A stretch of 64,000 nucleotides of DNA from Embiotoca jacksoni (lineage: Eukaryota > Chordata > Actinopteri > Embiotocidae): assembly GCA_022577435.1 (NCBI GenBank), contig JAKOON010000121.1, positions 62,001-126,000 of the forward strand. The letters are read 5' to 3'. Both the position numbers and the translations under genes were made by a program. This document shows positions 26,901 through 39,810 of the stretch, piece by piece; positions within the stretch are counted from its first letter, which is position 1; every line of letters begins with the position of its first letter. The notes below the pieces were generated by a model, which searched no databases, was not told the origin of the DNA, and was given only the letters and a program-made list of their open reading frames with translations.

Positions 26901-29900
26901 TTTTTGGATGACGTTATAGTATGACTTTTTTCATATTTTAGATGACTTGTTATAGCATGACTTTATTTCACTTTTTGGACGACATGCTATGTTATGACTT
27001 TTTTTCATATTTTGGACGACATGCTATAGTCTGAGTTTTTTGATCATATGTTAGTCGACATGCTATAGTATGACTTTTTCATCATATTTTAGACGACATA
27101 CTATTGTGTGACTTTTTGTCTTATTTTGCACGACATGCTATGGTATGACTTTTTTTCATATTTTGGACATGTTATCGTGTGACTTTTTTTCATATTTTAC
27201 ACGACATGCTATAGTATGACTTTTTTATCATATTTTAGACAACATGCTATAGTATGACTTTTTTGTGTCATATTTTGGACGACATGGTATTTTATGACTT
27301 TTTTAACTTTTTGGACGACATGCTATTTTGAGACTTTTTTCACTTTTTAGATGACGTTATAGCTTGACTTTTTTATATTTTAGACGACATATTATAGCGT
27401 GACTTTTTTTCATGTTTTACACGACATGTTATAGTATGACTTTTTTCATGTTTTGTACATGTTATCGTGTGACTTTTTTTCATATTTTACACGACATGCT
27501 ATAGTATGACTTTTTTATCATATTTTAGATAACATGCTATAGTGTGACTTTTTTGTGTCATATTTTGGACGACATGGTATTTTATGACTTTATTTCACTT
27601 TTTGGACGACATGCTATAGTGTGACTTTTTTTCATGTTTTGGACATGTTATAGCTTGACTTTTTTACATTTTAGACTACATATTATAGCGTGACTTTTTT
27701 TCATATTTTACACGACATGTTGTAGTATGACTTTTTTCATGTTTTGGACATGTTATAGCTTGACTTTTCTTAAAATTTTAGACGACATCCTATAGTATGA
27801 CTTTTTGATCACATGTTAGACGACGTTATAGTATGACTTTTTGATCATATTTTAGACGACATGCTATCGTATGACTTTTTTTCATATTTTGGACATGTTA
27901 TAGCTTGACTTTTTTATATTTTAGACGACATATTATAGCGTGACTTTTTTTCATATTTTGCACGACATGTTATAGTATGACTTTTTTCATGTTTTGGACA
28001 TGTTATAGTATGACTTTTTTTTATCATATTTTAGACGACATGCAATAGTGTGACTTTTTTTTATCATATTTTAGACGACATGCTATAGTATGACTTTTTT
28101 GTGTCATATTTTGGACGACATGGTATTTTATGACTTTTTTCACTTTTTGGATGATGTTATAGTGTGACTTTTTTCATATTTTAGACGACTTGTTATAGCA
28201 TGACTTTTTTTCACTTTTTGGACGACATGCTATATTATGACTTTTTTTCATATTTTGGACGACATGCTATAGTATGACTTTTTTTACATATTTTAGACGA
28301 CATGCTATCGTGTGACTTTTTTTCATATTTTGGACATGTTATAGATTGACTTTTTTATATTTTAGACGACATATTATAGCGTGACTTTTTTTCATATTTT
28401 ACACGACATGTTATAGTATGACTTTTTTCATGTTTTGGACATGTTATCGTGTGACTTTTTTTCATATTTTACACGACATGCTATAGTATGACTTTTTTTA
28501 TCATATTTTAGGCGACATGCAATAGTGTGACTTTTTTTTATCATATTTTAGATGACTTGTTATAGCATGACTTTATTTCACTTTTTGGACGACATGCTAT
28601 ATTATGACTTTTTTTCATATTTTGGACGACATGCTATAGTCTGAGTTTTTTGATCATATGTTAGACGACATGCTATAGTATGACTTTTTCATCATATTTT
28701 AGACGACATACTATTGTGTGACTTTTTGTCCTATTTTGCACGACATGCTATGGTATGACTTTTTTTCATATTTTGGACATGTTATCGTGTGACTTTTTTT
28801 CATATTTTACACGACATGCGATAGTATGACTTTTTTATCATATTTTAGACAACATGCTATAGTATGACTTTTTTGTGTCATATTTTGGACGACATGGTAT
28901 TTTATGACTTTTTTAACTTTTTGGACGACATGCTATTTTGAAACTTTTTTCACTTTTTAGATGACGTTATAGCTTGACTTTTTTATATTTTAGACGACAT
29001 ATTATAGCGTGACTTTTTTTCATGTTTTACACGACATGTTATAGTATGACTTTTTTCATGTTTTGTACATGTTATCGTGTGACTTTTTTTCATATTTTAC
29101 ACGACATGCTATAGTATGACTTTTTTATCATATTTTAGATAACATGCTATAGTGTGACTTTTTTGTGTCATATTTTGGACGACATGGTATTTTATGACTT
29201 TTTTAACTTTTTGGACGACATGCTATTTTGAGACTTTTTTCACTTTTTGGATGACGTTATAGTATGACTTTTTTCATATTTTAGACGACTTGTTATAGCA
29301 TGACTTTATTTCACTTTTTGGACGACATGCTATAGTGTGACTTTTTTTCATGTTTTGGACCTGTTATAGCTTGACTTTTTTACATTTTAGACGACATATT
29401 ATAGCGTGACTTTTTTTCATATTTTACACGACATGTTGTAGTATGACTTTTTTCATGTTTTGGACATGTTATAGCTTGACTTTTCTTAAAATTTTAGACG
29501 ACATCCTATAGTATGACTTTTTGATCATATGTTAGACGACGTTATAGTATGACTTTTTGATCATATTTTAGACGACATGCTATCGTATGACTTTTTTTCA
29601 TATTTTGGACATGTTATAGCTTGACTTTTTTATATTTTAGACGACATATTATAGCGTGACTTTTTTTCATATTTTGCACGACATGTTATAGTATGACTTT
29701 TTTCATGTTTTGGACATGTTATAGTATGACTTTTTTTTATCATATTTTAGACGACATGCAATAGTGTGACTTTTTTTTATCATATTTTAGACGACATGCT
29801 ATAGTATGACTTTTTTGTGTCATATTTTGGACGACATGGTATTTTATGACTTTTTTCACTTTTTGGATGATGTTATAGTGTGACTTTTTTCATATTTTAG

Positions 29901-30660
29901 ACGACTTGTTATAGCATGACTTTTTTTCACTTTTTGGACGACATGCTATATTATGACTTTTTTTCATATTTTGGACGACATGCTATAGTATGACTTTTTT
30001 TACATATTTTAGACGACATGCTATCGTGTGACTTTTTTTCATATTTTGGACATGTTATAGATTGACTTTTTTATATTTTAGACGACATATTATAGGGTGA
30101 CTTTTTGTCTTATTTTGCACGACATGCTATGGTGTGACTTTTTTTCATATTTTGGCTATGTTATAGCTTGACTTTTTTATATTTTAGACGACATATTATA
30201 GCGTGACTTTTTTTCATGTTTTACACGACATGTTATAGTATGACTTTTTTCATGTTTTGTACATGTTATCGTGTGACTTTTTTTCATATTTTACACGACA
30301 TGCTATAGTGTGACTTTTTTATCATATTTTAGACAACATGCTATAGTATGACTTTTTTGTGTCATATTTTGGACGACATGGTATTTTATGACTTTTTTAA
30401 CTTTTTGGACGACATGCTATTTTGAGACTTTTTTCACTTTTTAGATGACGTTATAGTATGACTTTTTTCATATTTTAGACGACTTGTTATAGCATGACTT
30501 TATTTCACTTTTTGGACGACATGCTATAGTGTGACTTTTTTTCATGTTTTGGACATGTTATAGCTTGACTTTTTTACATTTTAGACGACATATTATAACG
30601 TGACTTTTTTTCATATTTTACATGACATGTTATAGTATGACTTTTTTCATGTTTTGGACA
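24150..30660 (+). repeat. Duplicated 2-kb A segment, offset about 4.49 kb
   Basis: About 24150-26170 matches about 28560-30660. Shared rare variants are GTCCTATTTTGCACG (24306/28728), TATTTTGAAAC (24441/28934), ACTTTTCTTAAAA (24986/29479) and TTGGCTATGTTATAG (25661/30152). Offsets drift from 4422 to 4493 to 4491 because of small unit gains and losses. Confidence 0.82.
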
Positions 30661-33600
30661 TGTTATCGCGTGACTTTTTTTCATATTTTACACGACATGC
30701 TATAGTATGACTTTTTTTTATCATATTTTAGACGACATGCAATAGTGTGACTTTTTTTATCATATTTTAGACGACATGCTATAGTATGACTTTTTTGTGT
30801 CATATTTTGGACGACTTTTTTAACTTTTTGGACGACATGCTATTTTGAGACTTTTTTCACTTTTTGGATGACGTTATAGTATGACTTTTTTCATATTTTA
30901 GACGACTTGTTATAGCATGACTTTATTTCACTTTTTGGACGACATGCTATATTATGACTTTTTTTCATATTTTGGACGACATGCTATAGTCTGAGTTTTT
31001 TGATCATATGTTAGACGACATGCTATAGTATGACTTTTTCATCATATTTTAGACGACATGCTATAGCATGACTTTTTTGTGTCATATTTTGGACGACATG
31101 GTATTGTATGACTTTTTTAACTTTTTGGACGACATGCTATTTTGAGACTTTTTTCACTTTTTGGATGACGTTATAGTATGACTTTTTTCATATTTTAGAC
31201 GACTTGTTATAGTATGACTTTATTTCACTTTATGGACGACATGATATAGTGTGACTTTTTTTCATGTTTTGGACATGTTATAGCTTGACTTTTTTATATT
31301 TTAGACGACATATTATAGGGTGACTTTTTTTCATATTTTACACGACATGTTATAGTATGACTTTTTTCATGTTTTGGACATGTTATAGCTTGACTTTTTT
31401 TTAAAATTTTAGACGACATACTATAGTATGACTTTTTGATCATATGTTAGACGACATGTTATAGTATGACTTTTTGATCATATTTTAGACGACATGCTAT
31501 CGTATTACTTTTTATCATATTTTGGACATGTTATAGCTTGACTTTTTTATATTTTAGATGACATATTATAGCGTGACTTTTTTTCATATTTTTCACGACG
31601 TGTTATAGTATGACTTTTTTCATGTTTTGTACATGTTATCGTGTGACTTTTTTTCATATTTTACACGACATGCTATAGTATGACTTTTTTTTATCATATT
31701 TTAGACGACATATTATAGGGTGACTTTTTTTCATATTTTACACGACATGTTATAGTATGACTTTTTTCATGTTTTGGACATGTTATAGCTTGACTTTTTT
31801 TTAAATTTTAGACGACATGCTATAGTATGACTTTTTGATCATATTTTAGACAACGTGCTATAGTATGACTTTTTCATCAAATGTTAGACGACATGTTATA
31901 GTATGACTTTTTGATCATATTTTAGACGACATGCTATCGTATGACTTTTTTTCATATTTTGGACATGTTATAGCTTGACTTTTTTATATTTTAGACGACA
32001 TATTATAGAGTGACTTTTTTTCATATTTTACACGACATGTTATAGTATGACTTTTTTCATATTTTGGACATGTTATCGAGTGACTTTTTTTCATATTTTA
32101 CACGACATGCTATAGTATGACTTTTTTTATCATATTTTAGACGACATGCTATAGTATGACTTTTTTGTGTCATATTTTGGACGACATGGTATTTTATGAC
32201 TTTTTTAAGTTTTTGGACGACATGCTATTTTGAGACTTTTTTCACTTTTTGGATGACGTTATAGTTTGACTTTTTTCATATTTTAGACGACTTGTTACAT
32301 CATGACTTTATTTCACTTTTTGGACGACATGCTATGTTATGACTTTTTTTCATATTTTGGACGACATGTTATAGTGTGACTTTTTGATCATATTTTAGAC
32401 GACATGCTATCGTATGACTTTTTTTCATATTTTGGACATGTTATAGATTGACTTTTTTATATTTTAGACGACATATTATAGCGTGACTTTTTTTCATATT
32501 TTACACGACATGTTATAGTTTGACTTTTTTCATGTTTTGGACGTTATCGTGTGACTTTTTTTCATATTTTACACGACATGCTCTGGTATGACTTTTTTTT
32601 GTCATATTTTAGACGACATGCAATAGTGTGACTTTTTTTATCATATTTTAGACGACATGCTATAGTATGACTTTTTTATGTCATATTTTGGACGACATGC
32701 TATAGTCTGAGTTTTTTGATCATATGTTAGACGACATGCTATTGTGTGACTTTTTGTCTTATTTTGCACGACATGCTATAGTATGACTTTTTTTTTCATA
32801 TTTTGGACATGTTATAGCTTGACTTTTTTTTATTTTAGATGACATATTATAGCGTGACTTTTTTTCATGTTTTACACGACATGCTATAGTATGACTTTTT
32901 TATCATATTTTAGACAACATGGTATTTTATGACTTTTTTAACTTTTTGGACGACATGCTATTTTGAGACTTTTTTCACTTTTTGGATGACGTTATAGTAT
33001 GACTTTTTTCATATTTTAGACGACTTGTTATAGCATGACTTTATTTCACTTTTTGGACGACATGCTATAGTGTGACTTTTTTTTCATGTTTTGGACATGT
33101 TATAGCTTGACTTTTTTACATTTTAGACGACATATTATAGCGTGACTTTTTTTCATATTTTACACGACATGTTATAGTATGACTTTTTTCATGTTTTGGA
33201 CATGTTATCGTGTGACTTTTTGATTATATTTTAGACGACATGCTATCGTGTGACTTTTTGTCTCATTTTGCACGACATACTATGGTATGACTTTTTTCAT
33301 ATTTTAGACGACTTGTTATAGCATGACTTTATTTCACTTTTTGGACGACATGCTATATTATAACTTTTTTAACTTTTTGGACGACATGCTATTTTGAGAC
33401 TTTTTGATCATATTTTAGACAACATGACTTTTTGTTTTCTGTGAAATTGCTGACATAAAGTGACATGAAACCACTTTGGCCATGTAGTTTATCCCCATTG
33501 CCATAGTTCTGAGTAGGAAACTTGTTTGGAAATACTTAGTTTAAGCAGTGGAGCTGTCATGCAGTTTTACGCTGTTTTTGAGCTTCTCTCGCTGAAATAA

Positions 33601-33910
33601 GGCAGTTTTTGAAACATTGTGTTTCCTGTGAAATTGTTCACACAAAGTGACTTGAAACCACTTTGGCCATGTAGTTTATCCCATTTGCCATAATTCTGAG
33701 TAGGAAACTTGTTTGGAAACACTTAGTTTAAGCCGTGGAGCTGTAATGCAGTTTTATGCTGTTTTTGAGCTTCTCTCGCAGAAATAAGGCAGTTTTTGAA
33801 ACATTGTGTTTCCTGTGAAATTGTTCACACAAAGTGACTTGAAACCACTTTGGCCATGTAGTTTATCCCATTTGCCATAGTTATGATTTGGAAACTTGTT
33901 TGTAAACACT

Positions 33911-36078
33911 TAGTTTAAGCCGTGGAGCTGTAATGCAGTTTTATGCTGTTTTTGAGCTTCTCTCGCTGAGATAAGGCTGTTTTTGAAACATTGTGTTTCC
34001 TGTGAAATTGTTCACACAAAGTGACTTGAAACCACTTTGGCCATGTAGTTTATCCCATTTGCCATAGTTATGATTTGGAAACTTGTTTGTAAACACTTAG
34101 TTTAAGCCGTGGAGCTGTAATGCAGTTTTAAGCTGTTTTTGAGCTTCTCTCGCTGAGATAAGGCTGTTTTTGAAACATTGTGTTTCCTGTGAAATTGTTC
34201 ACACAAAGTGACTTGAAACCACTTTGGCCATGTAGTTTATCCCATTTGCCATAATTCTGAGTAGGAAACTTGTTTGTAAACACTTAGTTTAAGCCGTGGA
34301 GCTGTAATGCAGTTTTATGCTGTTTTTGAGCTTCTCTCGCTGAAATAAGGCAGTTTTTGAAACATTGTGTTTCCTGTGAAATTGTTCACACAAAGTGATT
34401 TGAAACCACTTTGGCCATGTAGTTTATCCCAATTGCCATAATTCTAAGTAGGAAACTTGTTTGGAAACACTTAGTTTAAGCCGTGGAGTTGTAATGCAGT
34501 TTTATGCTGTTTTTGAGCTTCTCTCGCTGAAATAAGGCTGTTTTTGAAACATTGTGTTTCCTGTGAAATTGTTCACACAAAGTGACTTGAAACCACTTTG
34601 GCCATGTAGTTTATCCCATTTGCCATAGTTCTGAGTAGGAAACTTGTTAGTAAAGACTTAGTTGAAGCCATGGCGCTGTGATGCAGTTTTACATTAGGCT
34701 GAGAAAGTGAGACATGAAATACTGTTTTCTGAGAATTTGTGAACACAAAGTGACTTGAAACCACTTTGGCCATGTAGTTTATCCCCATTGCCATAGTTCT
34801 GAGTAGGAAACTTGTTATTAAAGACTTAGTTGAAGCCATGGCGCTGTGATGCAGTTTTACATTAGTCTGAGAAAGTGAGACATGAAATACTGTTTTCTGA
34901 GAATTTGTAAACACAAAGTGACTTGAAACCACTTTGGCCATGTAGTTTATCCCATTTGCCATAATTCTGAGTAGGAAACTTGTTTGGAAACACTTAGTTT
35001 AAGCCGTGGAGCTGTAATGCAGTTTTATGCTGTTTTTGAGCTTCTCTCGCTGAGATAAGGCTGTTTTTGAAACATTGTGTTTCCTGTGAAATTGTTCACA
35101 CAAAGTGACTTGAAACCACTTTGGCCATGTAGTTTATCCCATTTGCCATAGTTATGATTTGGAAACTTGTTTGTAAACACTTAGTTTAAGCCGTGGGGCT
35201 GTAATGCAGTTTTAAGCTGTTTTTGAGCTTCTCTCGCTGAGATAAGGCTGTTTTTGAAACATTGTGTTTCCTGTGAAATTGTTCACACAAAGTGACTTGA
35301 AACCACTTTGGCCATGTAGTTTATCCCATTTGCCATAATTCTGAGTAGGAAACTTGTTTGTAAACACTTAGTTTAAGCCGTGGAGCTGTAATGCAGTTTT
35401 ATGCTGTTTTTGAGCTTCTCTCGCTGAAATAAGGCAGTTTTTGAAACATTGTGTTTCCTGTGAAATTGTTCACACAAAGTGATTTGAAACCACTTTGGCC
35501 ATGTAGTTTATCCCAATTGCCATAATTCTAAGTAGGAAACTTGTTTGGAAACACTTAGTTTAAGCCGTGGAGTTGTAATGCAGTTTTATGCTGTTTTTGA
35601 GCTTCTCTCGCTGAAATAAGGCTGTTTTTGAAACATTGTGTTTCCTGTGAAATTGTTCACACAAAGTGACTTGAAACCACTTTGGCCATGTAGTTTATCC
35701 CATTTGCCATAGTTCTGAGTAGGAAACTTGTTAGTAAAGACTTAGTTGAAGCCATGGCGCTGTGATGCAGTTTTACATTAGGCTGAGAAAGTGAGACATG
35801 AAATACTGTTTTCTGAGAATTTGTGAACACAAAGTGACTTGAAACCACTTTGGCCATGTAGTTTATCCCCATTGCCATAGTTCTGAGTAGGAAACTTGTT
35901 ATTAAAGACTTAGTTGAAGCCATGGCGCTGTGATGCAGTTTTACATTAGTCTGAGAAAGTGAGACATGAAATACTGTTTTCTGAGAATTTGTAAACACAA
36001 AGTGACTTGAAACCACTTTGGCCATGTAGTTTATCCCATTTGCCATAATTCTGAGTAGGAAACTTGTTTGGAAACACT
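33911..36078 (+). repeat. Tandem 1084-bp higher-order repeat in family B
   Basis: Two adjoining copies, about 33911-34994 and 34995-36078. Each contains four 187-bp and two 168-bp monomers (4x187 + 2x168 = 1084). Diagnostic variants repeat at the same offset: TTTTAAGCTG at about 34127/35211, GTGATTTGAAACC at about 34395/35479, and the paired 168-bp monomers ending at anchors 34764-34932 and 35848-36016. Confidence 0.9.
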
Positions 36079-38744
36079 TAGTTTAAGCCGTGGAGTTGTA
36101 ATGCAGTTTTATGCTCTTTTTGAGCTTCTGTCGCTGAGATAAGGCTGTTTTTGAAACATTGTGTTTCCTGTGAAATTGTTCACACAAAGTGACTTGAAAC
36201 CACTTTGGCCATGTAGTTTATCCCAATTGCCATAATTCTAAGTAGGAAACTTGTTTGGAAACACTTAGTTTAAGCCGTGGAGTTGTAATGCAGTTTTATG
36301 CTGTTTTTGAGCTTCTCTCGCTGAAATAAAGCTGTTTTTGAAACATTGTGTTTCCTGTGAAATTGTTCACACAAAGTGACTTGAAACCACTTTGGCCATG
36401 TAGTTTATCCCATTTGCCATAGTTCTGAGTAGGAAACTTGTTAGTAAAGACTTAGTTGAAGCCATGGCGCTGTGATGCAGTTTTACATTAGGCTGAGAAA
36501 GTGAGACATGAAATACTGTTTTCTGAGAATTTGTTCACACAAAGTGACTTGAAACCACTTTGGCCATGTAGTTTATCCCATTTGCCATAATTCTGAGTAG
36601 GAAACTTGTTTGGAAACACTTAGTTTAAGCCGTGGAGCTGTAATGCAGTTTTATGCTGTTTTTGAGCTTCTCTCGCTGAAATAAGGCTGTTTTTGAAACA
36701 TTGTGTTTCCTGTGAAATTGTTCACACAAAGTGACTTGAAACCACTTTGGCCATGTAGTTTATCCCATTTGCCATAGTTATGATTTGGAAACTTGTTTGT
36801 AAACACTTAGTTTAAGCCGTGGAGCTGTAATGCAGTTTTATGCTGTTTTTGAGCTTCTCTCGCTGAAATAAGGCAGTTTTTGAAACATTGTGTTTCCTGT
36901 GAAATTGTTCACACAAAGTGATTTGAAACCACTTTGGCCATGTAGTTTATCCCAATTGCCATAATTCTAAGTAGGAAACTTGTTTGGAAACACTTAGTTT
37001 AAGCCATGGCGCTGTGATGCAGTTTTACATTAGGCTGAGAAAGTGAGACATGAAATACTGTTTTCTGAGAATTTGTTCACACAAAGTGACTTGAAACCAC
37101 TTTGGCCATGTAGTTTATCCCATTTGCCATAGTTATGATTTCGAAACTTGTTTGTAAACACTTAGTTTAAGCCGTGGAGCTGTAATGCAGTTTTATGCTG
37201 TTTTTGAGCTTCTCTCGCTGAAATAAGGCTGTTTTTGAAACATTGTGTTTCCTGTGAAATTGTTCACACAAAGTGACTTGAAACCACTTTGGCCATGTAG
37301 TTTATCCCCATTGCCATAGTTCTGATTAGGAAACTTGTTATTAAAGACTTAGTTGAAGCGATGGCGCTGTGATGCAGTTTTACATTAGTCTGAGAAAGTG
37401 AGACATGAAATACTGTTTTCTGACAATTTGTTCACACAAAGTGACTTGAAACCACTTTGGCCATGTAGTTTATCCCATTTGCCATAGTTATGATTTGGAA
37501 ACTTGTTTGTAAACACTTAGTTTAAGTCGTGGAGCTGTAATGCAGTTTTATGCTGTTTTTGAGCTTCTCTCGCTGAAATAAGGCAGTTTTTGAAACATTG
37601 TGTTTCCTGTGAAATTGTTCACACAAAGTGATTTGAAACCACTTTGGCCATGTAGTTTATCCCAATTGCCATAATTCTAAGTAGGAAACTTGTTTGGAAA
37701 CACTTAGTTTAAGCCATGGAGTTGTACTGCAGTTTTATGCTGTTTTTGAGCTTCTGTCGCTGAGATAAGGCTGTTTTTGAAACATTGTGTTTCCTGTGAA
37801 ATTGTTCACACAAAGTGACTTGAAACCACTTTGGCCATGTAGTTTATCCCCATTGCCATAGTTCTGAGTAGGAAACTTGTTAGTAAAGACTTAGTTGAAG
37901 CCATGGCGCTGTGATGCAGTTTTACATTAGGCTGAGAAAGTGAGACATGAAATACTGTTTTCTGAGAATTTGTTCACACAAAGTGACTTGAAACCACTTT
38001 GGCCATGTAGTTTATCCCATTTGCCATAATTCTGAGTATAAAACTTGTTTGGAAACACTTAGTTTAAGCCGTGGAGCTGTAATGCAGTTTTATGCTGTTT
38101 TTGAGCTTCTCTCGCTGAAATAAGGCTGTTTTTGAAACATTGTGTTTCCTGTGAAATTGTTCACACAAAGTGACTTGAAACCACTTTGGCCATGTAGTTT
38201 ATCCCAATTGCCATAATTCTAAGTAGGAAACTTGTTTGGAAACACTTAGTTTAAGCCGTGGAGCTGTAATGCAGTTTTATGCTGTTTTTGAGCTTCTCTC
38301 GCTGAAATAAGGCTGTTTTTGAAACATTGTGTTTCCTGTGAAATTGTTCACACAAAGTGATTTGAAACCACTTTGGCCATGTAGTTTATCCCATTTGCCA
38401 TAGTTATGATTTGGAAACTTGTTTGTAAACACTTAGTTTAAGCCGTGGCACTGTAATGCAGTTTTATGCTGTTTTTGAGCTTCTCTCGCTGAAATAAGGC
38501 TGTTTTTGAAACATTGTGTTTCCTGTGAAATTGTTCACACAAAGTGACTTGAAACCACTTTGGCCATGTAGTTTATCCCATTTGCCATAATTCTGATTAG
38601 GAAACTTGTTTGGAAACACTTAGTTTAAGCCGTGGAGCTGTAATGCAGTTTTATGCTGTTTTTGAGCTTCTCTCGCTGAAATAAGGCTGTTTTTGAAACA
38701 TTGTGTTTCCTGTGAAATTGTTCACACAAAGTGACTTGAAACCA

Positions 38745-39810
38745 CTTTGGCCATGTAGTTTATCCCCATTGCCATAGTTCTGAGTAGGAAACTTGTTATT
38801 AAAGACTTAGTTGAAGCCATGGCGCTGTGATGCAGTTTTACATTAGTCTGAGAAAGTGAGACATGAAATACTGTTTTCTGACAATTTGTGAAAACAAAGT
38901 GACTTGAAACCACTTTGGCCATGTAGTTTATCCCATTTGCCATAATTCTGATTAGGAAACTTGTTTGGAAACACTTAGTTTAAGCCGTGGAGCTGTAATG
39001 CAGTTTTATGCTGTTTTTGAGCTTCTCTCGCTGAAATAAGGCTGTTTTTGAAACATTGTGTTTCCTGTGAAATTGTTCACACAAAGTGACTTGAAACCAC
39101 TTTGGCCATGTAGTTTATCCACATTGCCATAGTTCTGAGTAGGAAACTTGTTATTAAAGACTTAGTTGAAGCCATGGCGCTGTGATGCAGTTTTACATTA
39201 GGCTGAGAAAGTGAGACATGAAATACTGTTTTCTGAGAATTTGTGAACACAAAGTGACTTGAAACCACTTTGGCCATGTAGTTTATCCCATTTGCCATAA
39301 TTCTGAGTAGGAAACTTGTTTGGAAACACTTAGTTTAAGCCGTGGAGTTGTAATGCAGTTTTATGCTGTTTTTGAGCTTCTGTCGCTGAGATAAGGCTGT
39401 TTTTGAAACATTGTGTTTCCTGTGAAATTGTTCACACAAAGTGACTTGAAACCACTTTGGCCATGTAGTTTATCCCAAAGGCCATAGTTCTGAGTAGGAA
39501 ACTTGTTAGTAAAGACATAGTTGAAGCCATGGCGCTGTGATGCAGTTTTACATTAGGCTGAGAAAGTGAGACATGAAATACTGTTTTCTGAGAATTTGTG
39601 AACACAAAGTGACTTGAAACCACTTTGGCCATGTAGTTTGTCCCATTTGCCATAATTCTGAGTAGGAAACTTGTTTGGAAACACTTAGTTTAAGCCGTGG
39701 AGCTGTAATGCAGTTTTATGCTGTTTTTGAGCTTCTCTCGCTGAAATAAGGCTGTTTTTGAAACATTGTGTTTTCTTTGAAATAGTCAACACAAAGTCAC
39801 TTGAAATCAC
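38745..39810 (+). repeat. Tandem 355-bp dimer (187+168), three copies
   Basis: Anchors at 38745, 38913, 39100, 39268, 39455 and 39623, followed by the 187-bp exit spacing to 39810. Strict alternation of 168 and 187 gives a 355-bp period over three cycles. The third dimer has TATCCCAAAGGCC, linking it to the monomer type of the 819-bp cassettes. Confidence 0.9.

Larger units (their letters stand above)
14837..33433 (+). repeat. Family A long array (18.6 kb, no B)
   Basis: An uninterrupted minisatellite array of several hundred units, all with the T-run on the plus strand. Units do not occur at random. Named variants recur in a fixed order: GTGTCATATTTTGG, GGTATTTTATGAC, CTATTTTGAGAC, GATGACGTTATAG, GACTTGTTATAGCATG, CTATATTATGAC. 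These series are nested in higher-order repeats. The marker ACTTTTCTTAAAATTTTAG lies at 18031, 20965, 22753, 24986, 27763 and 29479, which are 2934, 1788, 2233, 2777 and 1716 bp apart. I see no unique sequence or foreign insert. Confidence 0.92.

Noticed and set aside
14837..33433. CRISPR-like array (about 36-bp repeats)
   Set aside because: Units are directly adjacent with no unique spacers; the variable parts are themselves repeated variants. No cas-like gene and a clearly eukaryotic satellite context.
14837..33433. Phased T-tract DNA curvature
   Set aside because: Unit length of about 32-40 bp is variable and not near a multiple of 10.5 bp, so the T-runs do not stay in helical phase.
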